The notes: a model not told the origin generated them from the sequence alone. A DNA stretch of 23,049 nucleotides from G039029935 sp039029935 (GCA_039029935.1 JBCCFC010000031.1:1-23049); one strand, 5' to 3'; counted from the stretch's first letter, positions 15,307 to 22,415 are shown. Numbers and translations are program-made.

Positions 15307-15471
15307 TTGAAGGGGCAAGAGAGCGAGAAAGAGAAATGCCCGTACTGTACAAGCACGGACATTTCTTGCGGTCTTGGCATCTGCTGGTGTTTTGATTGTG
15401 GGAATCAGTGGCCTGTTTCTCATGATGAAAAGACTTGCACATGCGCTCGCGAAGAGAAGGCTGTAGCCTAA
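15307..15471 (+). CDS. Tiny zinc-ribbon protein (54 aa)
   Basis: A 55-codon frame starts at TTG 15307, preceded by GGGGGTGA at 15293-15300, and ends at TAA 15471. It is the only possible start, because TGA at 15298 closes the frame upstream. The product holds CPYC, then CGLGICWCFDCGNQW: paired cysteines in the order CxxC and CxxC, typical of a zinc ribbon, followed by a second cysteine cluster (TCTCA). Related short ribbons end in 'CxxCGxxW'. No catalytic domain fits in this length. A zinc-binding adaptor or nucleic-acid-binding role is likely but unproven. It is the first gene after a good promoter and is followed by a hairpin. Confidence 0.7.
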   Translation: MKGQESEKEKCPYCTSTDISCGLGICWCFDCGNQWPVSHDEKTCTCAREEKAVA

Positions 15472-15477
15472 TCTTCT

Positions 15478-15508
15478 GGGGAGATGACTCTCGCACAGTC
15501 GTCTCCCC
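15478..15508 (+). terminator. Hairpin after the zinc-ribbon gene
   Basis: GGGGAGATGACT (15478-15489) pairs with AGTCGTCTCCCC (15497-15508), 12 bp with one G-T wobble, around a seven-base loop. It starts six bases after the stop. The tail is CTTGCC, not a U-run, so it may attenuate rather than end transcription. Confidence 0.5.
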
Positions 15509-15527
15509 TCTTGCCCAAAACAATACC

Positions 15528-15809
15528 ATGATTAAAAAAAATATCAAAATCAACGGCATGATGAGCAAAATCGATATGACCCCGTATTTGAAAAGAGTGG
15601 CGCGTGACTTTGACCGCATGGCCTTAAACCCGCCACCTGAACTGCGAACGTTTACACCCAAAGCGCATGATGATTGGGTTTTTGTTGGATATGTTCCTAG
15701 CCCAAAAACGCGTTTGGGATGGTTTGTCTATCACATGATTCACGGATTATTAATGCGATATCCATTGAGGTCTGTCATCGCATTTTCACTCTGGAAGGCG
15801 TTTTCATGA
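15528..15809 (+). CDS. Small hypothetical protein (93 aa), coupled to the RHH-dehydrogenase gene
   Basis: The stop codon TGA (15807-15809) overlaps the ATG of the next gene as ATGA, a common sign of translational coupling and the main support for this gene. The N-terminus is basic (MIKKNIKINGMMSKID), the middle reads YLKRVARDFDRMALNPPPEL, and the last 35 residues are aromatic and hydrophobic (LGWFVYHMIHGLLMRYPL). The tail could be an amphipathic or membrane-touching helix but is too interrupted by charge for a confident transmembrane call. The start is uncertain: ATG 15528, 15558 and 15561 are all possible, none with a good ribosome site. I do not recognise the family. Confidence 0.55.
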   Translation: MIKKNIKINGMMSKIDMTPYLKRVARDFDRMALNPPPELRTFTPKAHDDWVFVGYVPSPKTRLGWFVYHMIHGLLMRYPLRSVIAFSLWKAFS

Positions 15810-17032
15810 AGAGACGAGCGGCTAAAAAGTCGCGACTTGATCTCTGGTTAAGTAGTGCCGATTTAGCCTCATTGGATAATTTAGCACAAGAGTATGAAAC
15901 CAGTCGTCAGCGTGTAATTGAATCCGCGCTGGCGTATGTTGCCGCACTAAAATTACCACTACCCGCACAGGCCAACTATAACCGAAGCGAGCGTGTTGCT
16001 TTTCATCTTGATAGTTTAGCATCAGAGCAGCTCGTCCAAGTAGCAAAAACAAATGAAGTGTCTCGCCAAGATGCACTACGTGGGGCATTAAAAGCCTATC
16101 AAAATAACTTGAATACAAATCCTATTGACTCTATTTTAGATACAGACCGTTCCAATATTGCTATATCTTCTTTACCGACATCTACTTTGCAACAGACTAC
16201 TTTGAAGAGAGAAACCAACATGACAATCAAAAAAGTACTCGTCACGGGCGCAACCGGACAAATCGGCTATATGGTCTTCAAGCACTTCCTCGATCAGCCC
16301 GACCGTTATGATGCCTATGCGCTTGACTGCACAGACACACCATCCATCCGTGTACCCAAATCTTGGTCATTGGACATTCCATCAGAGAAATTTACGCTCT
16401 GCACCCTCACCGACTTTGAGCGCATTCAACAGGCGGTTGCGGGCATGGATGTGGTTGTGCATCTGGCAGCGGATCCAGAGGGCAGAGAATGGGAGAGCGT
16501 CCGCGATAACAACATCATCGGCACATATCATGTCTTTGAGGCGTGTCGCATGGCAGGGGTGTCACGCATTGTAGCGGCCAGCAGCATCATGGTGTCGCAG
16601 GGGCATCGCGAGCAGGAGCCATATAAGGCCATGATGGAGCGGCGTCATGATGATATCCCTGATGATGTGGCAATCATCTCGCCGGATATTCCTGCCGAGC
16701 CGCGTGGTATTTATGGCGCATCCAAGGTGTGGACGGAATCGTTGGCGCGGGTCTATGCGTATCGACATGGGCTTTCCTGTCTTTGTGTGCGTATCGGCCA
16801 AGTGGAGCGTGACCGCCCTCGTCCACCACAAGGAGCCGATATTTATGTCAGTCAGCGCGATATTGTGCAGATGTTTGAATGCTGTGTGAACGCACCCGAT
16901 GATCTGCGATTTGATATTTTTTATGGCATGTCGAATAACGACTATCGCTGGGTGGACATTGATCATGCACGAGACGCCATTGGCTTTGTCCCACAGGACC
17001 GTGCGGAGGAGCATCATGATTATGACGCATAA
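15806..17032 (+). CDS. Fusion of two ribbon-helix-helix segments with a uronate-dehydrogenase-like NAD-dependent enzyme
   Basis: ATG 15806 follows GGAAGG by seven bases and overlaps the previous stop. Residues 8-50 (SRLDLWLSSADLASLDNLA, then TSRQRVIESALAYVAAL) match the ribbon-helix-helix pattern. Residues 60-101 (ERVAFHLDSLASEQLVQVA, then SRQDALRGALKAYQ) match it again. A Ser/Thr-rich linker (about 103-138) leads to an extended short-chain dehydrogenase with GATGQIG (148-154), VVHLAADP, AASSIMVS and Y303-x3-K307. The end (SNNDYRWVDIDHARDAIGF) resembles NAD-dependent uronate dehydrogenases and related epimerases. Normally RHH and this enzyme are separate proteins. Two RHH units in one chain could fold as a pseudo-dimer. 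An internal ATG at 16220 could also give the enzyme alone. An APH-like kinase follows after 10 bases. Confidence 0.85.
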   Translation: MKRRAAKKSRLDLWLSSADLASLDNLAQEYETSRQRVIESALAYVAALKLPLPAQANYNRSERVAFHLDSLASEQLVQVAKTNEVSRQDALRGALKAYQNNLNTNPIDSILDTDRSNIAISSLPTSTLQQTTLKRETNMTIKKVLVTGATGQIGYMVFKHFLDQPDRYDAYALDCTDTPSIRVPKSWSLDIPSEKFTLCTLTDFERIQQAVAGMDVVVHLAADPEGREWESVRDNNIIGTYHVFEACRMAGVSRIVAASSIMVSQGHREQEPYKAMMERRHDDIPDDVAIISPDIPAEPRGIYGASKVWTESLARVYAYRHGLSCLCVRIGQVERDRPRPPQGADIYVSQRDIVQMFECCVNAPDDLRFDIFYGMSNNDYRWVDIDHARDAIGFVPQDRAEEHHDYDA

Positions 17033-17042
17033 GGGAAACCCA

Positions 17043-17975
17043 ATGGAACTACCACAATCATTTATCGAAACTGTTCACAATGTCTTTGGCGATGAGGGCC
17101 GTACTTGGTTGCCCACCTTGCCCGATTTGTTGCAACAATGTCGTGAGAAATGGGATTTGCCCGAAGGTGTTCGTAGCAGCCATTTGAGCATGGGCTATAT
17201 TGAATTTACGACATTACCTAATGACTTGCCTGTGGCCTTAAAATTGTGTATACATAATCCTGAACTGTTTACCGAAATGGAAGCATTGCAGGTCTATGAC
17301 GGCAAAGGGGCGGTTCGATTTATTGACGCTGACCGCCAATTGGGTGCAATTTTGATGGAACGGGTGCAACCAGGGACGATGCTCTTGGCGCATGGCGATA
17401 ACCGCGAGCAAACAGAGATTGCCGCACAGATTATGCGCCAACTGCCTGCACCAGTGCCTGCCACCCATTCCATGCCAATGTTCACCCGTTGGGTGACACG
17501 TGCATTTCATGACGTTCGGACTGAGTTAGACCCAACAGAAAGAATGCCACGCAAGTTGCTTGACAAGACAGAAACAGCCCTAAACGAGATTGTCCACAAT
17601 TCGCCTGGTGATGTTGTGTTACATGGTGATTTGCACCATGAAAATATTCTGTTTGATCAACAACAAGGCTGGGTGGCAATTGATCCCAAGGGGGCGATTG
17701 GCCCACCCGTTTTGGAACTGGGTCGCTTTATGCAGAACCAATTGCCCAATAGTCAATCCGGTGATGATTGGTTTGAGCAGCGGGTGGCCTTGGTGGATGA
17801 ACGCATCGGTATTTTTAGCGAGATACTGCGCTATACACGAGAGGAGATAGCCGCCAGTGCGCTTGTTGATTGTGTACTTAGCCATTGTTGGGGACTTGAA
17901 GAGGAAGGTGTAAGTTTGACATGGGGGGATGGGGTTTTGTTGGGGCAATACCTGTGTGAGATTGCTGATTTATAG
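17043..17975 (+). CDS. APH(6)/StrB-like aminoglycoside or small-molecule phosphotransferase
   Basis: The 310-residue protein has the kinase-like fold of aminoglycoside phosphotransferases. VALKLCIHNPELFTEMEAL supplies the ATP lysine and partner glutamate, HGDLHHEN (194-201) is the catalytic loop with D196 and N201, and AIDPKG (212-217) holds the metal-binding aspartate. The combination HGDLHHEN plus IDPKG is characteristic of the streptomycin 6-phosphotransferase/hydroxyurea kinase family. ATG 17043 is chosen because AAGGGA ends seven bases upstream. Earlier ATGs at 17016 and 17022 overlap the previous gene. It is ten bases behind the RHH-dehydrogenase gene and probably cotranscribed. Resistance is only one possibility, because chromosomal members often act on unknown metabolites. 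Confidence 0.88.
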   Translation: MELPQSFIETVHNVFGDEGRTWLPTLPDLLQQCREKWDLPEGVRSSHLSMGYIEFTTLPNDLPVALKLCIHNPELFTEMEALQVYDGKGAVRFIDADRQLGAILMERVQPGTMLLAHGDNREQTEIAAQIMRQLPAPVPATHSMPMFTRWVTRAFHDVRTELDPTERMPRKLLDKTETALNEIVHNSPGDVVLHGDLHHENILFDQQQGWVAIDPKGAIGPPVLELGRFMQNQLPNSQSGDDWFEQRVALVDERIGIFSEILRYTREEIAASALVDCVLSHCWGLEEEGVSLTWGDGVLLGQYLCEIADL

Positions 17976-17990
17976 TCTGTTGTCCAGTGT

Positions 17991-18956
17991 TTACTCATTG
18001 TTTAACCCCACCATTTCAGCACTCAACGCAACTAATTTCCGAGCCTTATCTATATCTTTGGCATTTGGGTTTGGCGATTCCAGCGGCCACCCGCCATCTT
18101 TGCACTCTTTGTCTCGGTAAAGTACACTGCTTTGGCTAAAATACGCACCGGAATGGTTGGGCGCATCATCCGAGAGCAGACAATGAAGCGATGTTTGGGC
18201 GGATTCTTCGCTGCTGTCACTCATCGATCTGGTCAATGGTCTCACAATGCCCATCAGCATCTTGATCATCAACCCCCTACCGGAGCCAAAGTTAGATCGT
18301 GCCCAACCAGGGTGAACCGAGAAGGCGGAGACACCTGTGCCTTCCAGTCTGTCGGCGAGTTCCAGTGCATATAAATTGGTAGCAACTTTGGCCTCTCCAT
18401 AAGCGCCAAAATTGTTAAATTTTCTGGTCTTATAGTGCAAATCGTCTAAATGTACATCGGGTCGGTTATTTGGACTGCCTGCATGAACAACGGATGAAAG
18501 AATTACCATTCTAGATGGCGCACTTTTCTTCAATACATCCAACAGTAATTCGGTCAGCAGAAAATGACCGATGTAGCTGACCGCTAGGGTCGTCTCAAAC
18601 CCATCTGTCGTATATTCAGGTACACTCTTCATATTCACGAAGCCAGCATTGCACGCCAGCCCGTCGAGTCTGTCATATTTTGCCAAGAATGCAGCCACAA
18701 AATTTCGCACTGATTGCAGATCAGCGAGATCAAGTTTCATGACTTCGTAGCTGCCCTTCAGCCCACTGAAACTCTGCGCCTCTTCTTCTCCCGCTTCCGT
18801 TCTGCGACAGGCCATGACCACATGACCGCCTTGCTTGACCAACTGTCTTGTCGTTTCAAGACCGACACCAGAATTGGCTCCGGTGACAATATATATCCGT
18901 CCGCTCATGTCTTTTGCAGCGGTTTGTTCATCAATCCGCAAAATTCTTCTAGCCAT
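17991..18956 (-). CDS. Short-chain dehydrogenase/reductase (retinol dehydrogenase/protochlorophyllide reductase-like)
   Basis: The 321-residue protein is a classical-fold SDR with the cofactor loop TGANSGVG (25-32), NAG (103-105), the catalytic serine in VILSSVVHAG (154/155), and Y186-x3-K190 in AYGEAK. ACRR at the end of strand 2 suggests NADP preference. The general sequence, including SVHPGWARSNFG, resembles the retinol dehydrogenase/WW-domain oxidoreductase/light-dependent protochlorophyllide reductase branch, but nothing here shows the substrate. AAGGA lies about seven bases before the ATG at 18956. It is convergent with the APH-like gene (15-base gap) and is probably a separate unit. 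Confidence 0.93.
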   Translation of the reverse strand: MARRILRIDEQTAAKDMSGRIYIVTGANSGVGLETTRQLVKQGGHVVMACRRTEAGEEEAQSFSGLKGSYEVMKLDLADLQSVRNFVAAFLAKYDRLDGLACNAGFVNMKSVPEYTTDGFETTLAVSYIGHFLLTELLLDVLKKSAPSRMVILSSVVHAGSPNNRPDVHLDDLHYKTRKFNNFGAYGEAKVATNLYALELADRLEGTGVSAFSVHPGWARSNFGSGRGLMIKMLMGIVRPLTRSMSDSSEESAQTSLHCLLSDDAPNHSGAYFSQSSVLYRDKECKDGGWPLESPNPNAKDIDKARKLVALSAEMVGLNNE

Positions 18957-18966
18957 TTTAAATTCC

Positions 18967-18990
18967 TTCTATGTATCATTTTCTATGTAT
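18967..18990 (-). promoter_or_regulatory. Direct repeat in the leader of the SDR gene
   Basis: The 10-base sequence ATACATAGAA (minus strand) occurs twice, at 18990-18981 and 18976-18967, 14 bases apart. The downstream copy overlaps the ribosome-site region. It could be a regulator site, or the TATACAT in the upstream copy could serve as a -10. Evidence is weak. Confidence 0.3.
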
Positions 18991-19242
18991 AATTATGATG
19001 GCACCCCAACGGTCTTACCAAAAATTGCCGCAGAACGAGTTGTACACCGCTCATATCACGCCATCATGGATGAACTAATCATACGCCACTCTTGCGCCAG
19101 CGTGAATACATAAATCGCTACACTCCTTGCACAATTCGCTACAGTCATCTTTTTTTATGTACCCACGGCATTACACATAACTGGCAAATCTAGGCAGATA
19201 CACTCCCGTGGTGGACGAATTTGCCACTTATGTTTGCACAAG

Positions 19243-19271
19243 TTGCTCTTTCATGAGTGATTCTATATACT
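19243..19271 (+). promoter_or_regulatory. Upstream promoter candidate for the paralogue array
   Basis: TTGCTC (19243-19248) and TATACT (19266-19271) are 17 bases apart. It has the same -10 and nearly the same -35 as the closer promoter at 19382 and would give a leader of about 175 bases. Confidence 0.45.
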
Positions 19272-19381
19272 CATACTTGAGGTGGTGAAGGTGAGGTGAG
19301 TGGCCTTGCCTCTTTTATCTGTTTGAGAGAATTTCTGGACCACTTGCGGGCTGCTTCCATAAGTTATACCCGTACACTAGG

Positions 19382-19410
19382 TTGCACAAACGTTCTTCTT
19401 AGTGTATACT
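19382..19410 (+). promoter_or_regulatory. Main promoter candidate for the paralogue array
   Basis: TTGCAC (19382-19387) and TATACT (19405-19410) are 17 bases apart. Transcription would begin near 19417, about 36 bases before the ATG of the first paralogue. Confidence 0.6.
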
Positions 19411-19452
19411 ACTTTTACAGATGATGATTACAACACATGAAGGATGCTCAAC

Positions 19453-20196
19453 ATGTCCATGCCAGACAACACGTTACGCAAACTAATGCAAACCTATTTT
19501 GCCACACAGCAGGCACTCCAAATTCCAGAGGAGGAACGTGATTCTTGGGAGGCAAAAATCCGAGAACGGCTGTCGGCCATCCGTGATATTGGCTTTGAGC
19601 TGTCCTATAACTATTCCTCGCGCTATGCCTTTGATGACTGTATTTGCAACTTCTACATTCAAGACCCGGACCGCGAATCTGGCTCTAGCTCACGGCGTTA
19701 TGGGTTTGATCATGATAAAGTGAAGTTTCGGCTGTTGCGCAATATCAAAGGCGAATTGGTAATCGAACATGAGTATGGTGGGCCTGCCTCATTTGTCGCC
19801 AGTCTTGATCAACTTGTTAGCTTTATTGAGGCGTGTCAGGTACAACTCGACCGACGGTATACCAATGTGCAAAAAAAGCAAAAACTCCGTGACCTCAAGG
19901 AGCAGGCGATTGTTGCCAGTGTTAAACAGTTGGCAAAAGAAGAGGGATTTGCCTACTACACAAAATCCAACAGCATACGGATGTATTTGTATGTGCGATT
20001 GTCTGAACGCGAGTGTTTAGAACTGCAAATTCCCTTCAACAAGTTTGAGGCATTGTTCCCACAGTTGCGCACAATCATCCAGTCGGCGCGTGGGTTGTAT
20101 GAGCAAGGTGTGAAGTTTAAAGTGAAACAAAACAGTGATTATAAAAATGAGCAGCGGCATGGCTATAGTACGTTGTGGATTCAACCAGAAGATTGA
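19453..20196 (+). CDS. Unknown protein, paralogue 1 of a five-gene tandem family (247 aa)
   Basis: I do not recognise this family. Copy 1 is the most divergent and the longest. I choose ATG 19453 (MSMPDNTLRKLMQ) because GAAGGA ends eight bases upstream and the N-terminus then aligns with the other copies. ATG 19444 is also in frame but overlaps that ribosome site. Features shared with the other copies are the N-terminal NTLRKL helix, a WEAKI helix, a Cys-led strand (DCICNFYIQDP), a helix ending in CQVQLDRRY, then LREQA-like KEQAIVASVKQLAKEEGFAYY, LYVRLSERECLELQIPF, and a last helix FEALFPQLRTIIQSARGLYEQG. There is no signal peptide, membrane segment or known enzyme motif. It is probably a soluble cytoplasmic protein and the first gene after the promoter. 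Confidence 0.85.
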   Translation: MSMPDNTLRKLMQTYFATQQALQIPEEERDSWEAKIRERLSAIRDIGFELSYNYSSRYAFDDCICNFYIQDPDRESGSSSRRYGFDHDKVKFRLLRNIKGELVIEHEYGGPASFVASLDQLVSFIEACQVQLDRRYTNVQKKQKLRDLKEQAIVASVKQLAKEEGFAYYTKSNSIRMYLYVRLSERECLELQIPFNKFEALFPQLRTIIQSARGLYEQGVKFKVKQNSDYKNEQRHGYSTLWIQPED

Positions 20197-20229
20197 TCAT
20201 TGATGTATACGTTGAGATAGGAAGGGATG

Positions 20230-20943
20230 ATGGCTTTACCCAACAACACAATCCGTAAATTGTTAAGAGAACAGTTTCCAGGTGATATGCCTATTATGCT
20301 GGACATTGGTGAAATTGATGAATGGGAAACAAAGATTAAAGACTTGATCGATGGGTTGCGTGATGTCGAAGTGAGCAAACTCCGTACCTTTTTTGCCAAA
20401 GACAAAGATGTGCGTGATATTTGTCAGCTCACAATCTATGACCCTGGCAAACGAGGCTATTATGACTCAACCTATTTCTACATTCATCGTGATGCATCGG
20501 GCTACTTGACCATTGAAGGTGGCAATGAAAACGAGCCTGCCTATATCTCTGACCTTGAGGAGTTGACCGATTTAATTGCGATTTGCCAAGAGCGATTGGA
20601 TCGCCGTGAGGCACAGCAAAATCGGCGCGACCGAATGCGCAATCTCAAGATTCAGGCTATTATCGCCCAGGTCAAGAAGATTGCCAAAGCGGAGAAATTT
20701 GATTTCTACTTCAATAACGATGATAACAAATTGAACCTCTATGTCTGTCTTTCGGAATCGGAGTCAGTTGAGCTCCAGATTCCCTTTAAACAGTATCAAG
20801 AACTGATTCCCAATATAGCCGAGGCGGTACAGCATATTCGGCGGTTGAAGGCGTTGGGCATGAAGTTTAAAATGACATACAATCGAGGTTGGCGTAGTTA
20901 TTCTAGCAGGACAGAAAACATGGTTCACTATAAGGATTTATAA
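20230..20943 (+). CDS. Unknown protein, paralogue 2 of the tandem family (237 aa)
   Basis: The start ATG 20230 (MALPNNTIRKLLREQFPGD) lies seven bases after AGGA, and an ATG three bases earlier is also possible. It is closest to copy 3: both open MALPxNT(I/V)RKLLR and share ERLDRR(E/D)AQ. Visible segments are a first helix, EIDEWETKIKDLIDGLRDV, the conserved strand DICQLTIYDP, DLEELTDLIAICQERLDRR, KIQAIIAQVKKIAKAEKF, LYVCLSESESVELQIPF and YQELIPNIAEAVQHIRRL. The two halves look alike: strands ending in a 'xxEL...I......R' helix occur once in each. The gap to copy 1 is 33 bases and to copy 3 only 14, so all are probably on one mRNA. The function is unknown. Confidence 0.88.
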   Translation: MALPNNTIRKLLREQFPGDMPIMLDIGEIDEWETKIKDLIDGLRDVEVSKLRTFFAKDKDVRDICQLTIYDPGKRGYYDSTYFYIHRDASGYLTIEGGNENEPAYISDLEELTDLIAICQERLDRREAQQNRRDRMRNLKIQAIIAQVKKIAKAEKFDFYFNNDDNKLNLYVCLSESESVELQIPFKQYQELIPNIAEAVQHIRRLKALGMKFKMTYNRGWRSYSSRTENMVHYKDL

Positions 20944-20957
20944 AGAGGTGAAGAAAC

Positions 20958-21656
20958 ATGGCCCTACCCAAGAATACAGTACGAAAATTACTTCGTGATC
21001 ATTTTCCGGGTGACAAACCTATTTATATTGCCGAGGATGGATTGAGCGACATTGAAGACCAGATTCGCGCACATCTCAGCCGTTTTCGTGATGTGGATGT
21101 TGAAGTGAGCCGACGCTATTACGCGCCGCAGAGTAAGGCCAAAACGGTCTGTGACATTGTTGTCCGCCAGCCCAATACAGGGCTACATTACAGCTATCGA
21201 CGGAGCAACCGCTTTTACATTGGTCGCATGGAGACAGGCCAACTGACGATTGATGCCGACGGCAATGAGGAGACCATCTTCATATCGAGTATGGACGAAA
21301 TCAGTGACTTTGTAGCAACCTGTCATGAACGATTGGACCGTAGAGATGCACAGAGCAACAAGAAGGGCAAAATTCGTGATCTGACTGTTCAAGGTGTTCG
21401 GGCGCAGATTAAGAAAATTGCCAACCGCGAAAAATTTGCCTTTCATGTCCGTTCGGATAAAGTCAAAATTGTCCTCAATGTGCGTCTATCCAACAAAGAC
21501 AACACCGCCATCGAGTTTCATCTCCCCTATCAGGACTATGATGAATTGTTGCTCAAAATTCCAGAGGCTGTACGCACAGCCCGAACATTACAAGAGATGG
21601 GCATGAAATTTCAAGTACATCAGAAACGGGTCTTTTTTACAGAGCCAGATAGTTAG
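20958..21656 (+). CDS. Unknown protein, paralogue 3 of the tandem family (232 aa)
   Basis: GAGGTG at 20945-20950 precedes ATG 20958 by seven bases. The protein opens MALPKNTVRKLLRDHFPGD and keeps the family landmarks: TVCDIVVRQP, SDFVATCHERLDRRDAQ, DLTVQGVRAQIKKIANREKF, LNVRLSNKD with EFHLPYQDYDELLLKI, and ending GMKFQVHQKR. It has a more basic middle than copy 4. Its stop codon (21654-21656) lies inside the first unit of a 20-base tandem repeat, so repeat slippage upstream of the stop could change the last residues. The function is unknown. Confidence 0.87.
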   Translation: MALPKNTVRKLLRDHFPGDKPIYIAEDGLSDIEDQIRAHLSRFRDVDVEVSRRYYAPQSKAKTVCDIVVRQPNTGLHYSYRRSNRFYIGRMETGQLTIDADGNEETIFISSMDEISDFVATCHERLDRRDAQSNKKGKIRDLTVQGVRAQIKKIANREKFAFHVRSDKVKIVLNVRLSNKDNTAIEFHLPYQDYDELLLKIPEAVRTARTLQEMGMKFQVHQKRVFFTEPDS

Positions 21657-21718
21657 ATACAGGGCCAGATAGTTGGATACAGGGCCAGATAGTTAGATAC
21701 AGGGTCAGATAGTTAGAA
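21645..21718 (+). repeat. 20-base tandem repeat across the end of paralogue 3
   Basis: Three full units of CCAGATAGTTAGATACAGGG at 21645-21664, 21665-21684 (one change) and 21685-21704 are followed by a partial unit, TCAGATAGTTAG, at 21705. The first unit holds the stop codon of paralogue 3. The last runs into the AAGGAG ribosome site of paralogue 4. It accounts for nearly all of the 77-base spacer, which is longer than the other spacers in the array. Confidence 0.9.
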
Positions 21719-21733
21719 AGGAGAGCAATTTCA

Positions 21734-22381
21734 ATGCCTTTTTCTATACCAACCATTCAAAAATTTTTTCGTGAAGAGTTTAAGGGTGATAACCCAATTC
21801 AAGTCGATCCGAGTGAGTTAGACGAATGGGAAGAGAAAATTAAGACCCATTTGCAAGATGTGCAAAATGTTTTTATCTATAACACAAGGTATCGTTCTTC
21901 TTTTCGGGCGTATACACAAGAGCGAAAGATTTGCCAATTGGTGATTCGACAGCATTATGAAGATGATAAGTTTGACCTTGTTTGTAATGCCGATAATCAG
22001 TTGCAGATTGAAACTCGAAAAGGTCAATTGACCGCGCTTGTCTCCGATTTGGATGAGTTACTACAGTTTATCACTGTTTGCCAAGAACGCTTTGACCGCC
22101 GTCGTACCCAATACTTGAAAACCAGTAAAAGGCGTGAACTTAGTGAACAGGGATTTGGGGCGCAACTTGTCAAAGCCGCCAAAGAGGATGATTTTCGCTA
22201 TACTGTGAGTTACGAATATCAAGGAATCTTTCTCAAAGTCTATTTGAGCGATAAAAGATTACTCAAATTTAAATTATCACGCCAACGACTTTTAGAGAGC
22301 CTCCCCAGTATTCGTGCGGCGATTCAAGCGGCCAAGACCGTAGAGGCTCAAGGGTTAAGCTATAACATTGTTGATAGATAA
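21734..22381 (+). CDS. Unknown protein, paralogue 4 of the tandem family (215 aa)
   Basis: AAGGAG ends ten bases before ATG 21734. It opens MPFSIPTIQKFFREEFKGD and is closest to copy 5, forming a second subgroup with Phe-Phe in the first helix. Landmarks are ELDEWEEKIKTHLQDVQNV, KICQLVIRQHYED, DLDELLQFITVCQERFDRRR, REL then QGFGAQLVKAAKEDDFRY, and LKVYLSDKRLLKFKLSRQ. It is shorter than copies 1-3 because the loops between strands and the C-terminal tail are trimmed. No catalytic motif or membrane segment is visible. The function is unknown. Confidence 0.87.
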   Translation: MPFSIPTIQKFFREEFKGDNPIQVDPSELDEWEEKIKTHLQDVQNVFIYNTRYRSSFRAYTQERKICQLVIRQHYEDDKFDLVCNADNQLQIETRKGQLTALVSDLDELLQFITVCQERFDRRRTQYLKTSKRRELSEQGFGAQLVKAAKEDDFRYTVSYEYQGIFLKVYLSDKRLLKFKLSRQRLLESLPSIRAAIQAAKTVEAQGLSYNIVDR

Positions 22382-22415
22382 TCCAAATTACGTCCCATAA
22401 AGGAGAATCGTCCTA

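Larger units (their letters stand above)
18957..19452. other. Intergenic region between the SDR gene and the paralogue array
   Basis: About 500 bases lie between divergent genes. I checked all frames by eye for a regulator or a gene remnant and recognised nothing. An open plus-strand frame reaching 19113 is mostly a shadow of the SDR gene. The right half holds two promoter candidates facing the array. The large gap compared with the compact neighbouring genes leaves room for a lost gene, a small RNA or a long regulated leader. Confidence 0.5.

Noticed and set aside
15260..15661. A 133-codon minus-strand frame with a hydrophobic segment
   Set aside because: It is antisense to the zinc-ribbon gene and the coupled small gene, both of which have stronger support. 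The hydrophobic run comes from the AT-rich spacer.
18835..19113. Plus-strand open frame extending from the SDR gene into the gap
   Set aside because: Half of it is antisense to the SDR gene, no ribosome site is seen, and the part in the gap has no recognisable content.
21645..21718. CRISPR-like direct repeats in the paralogue array
   Set aside because: The 20-base units are contiguous without spacers and no cas genes are nearby.
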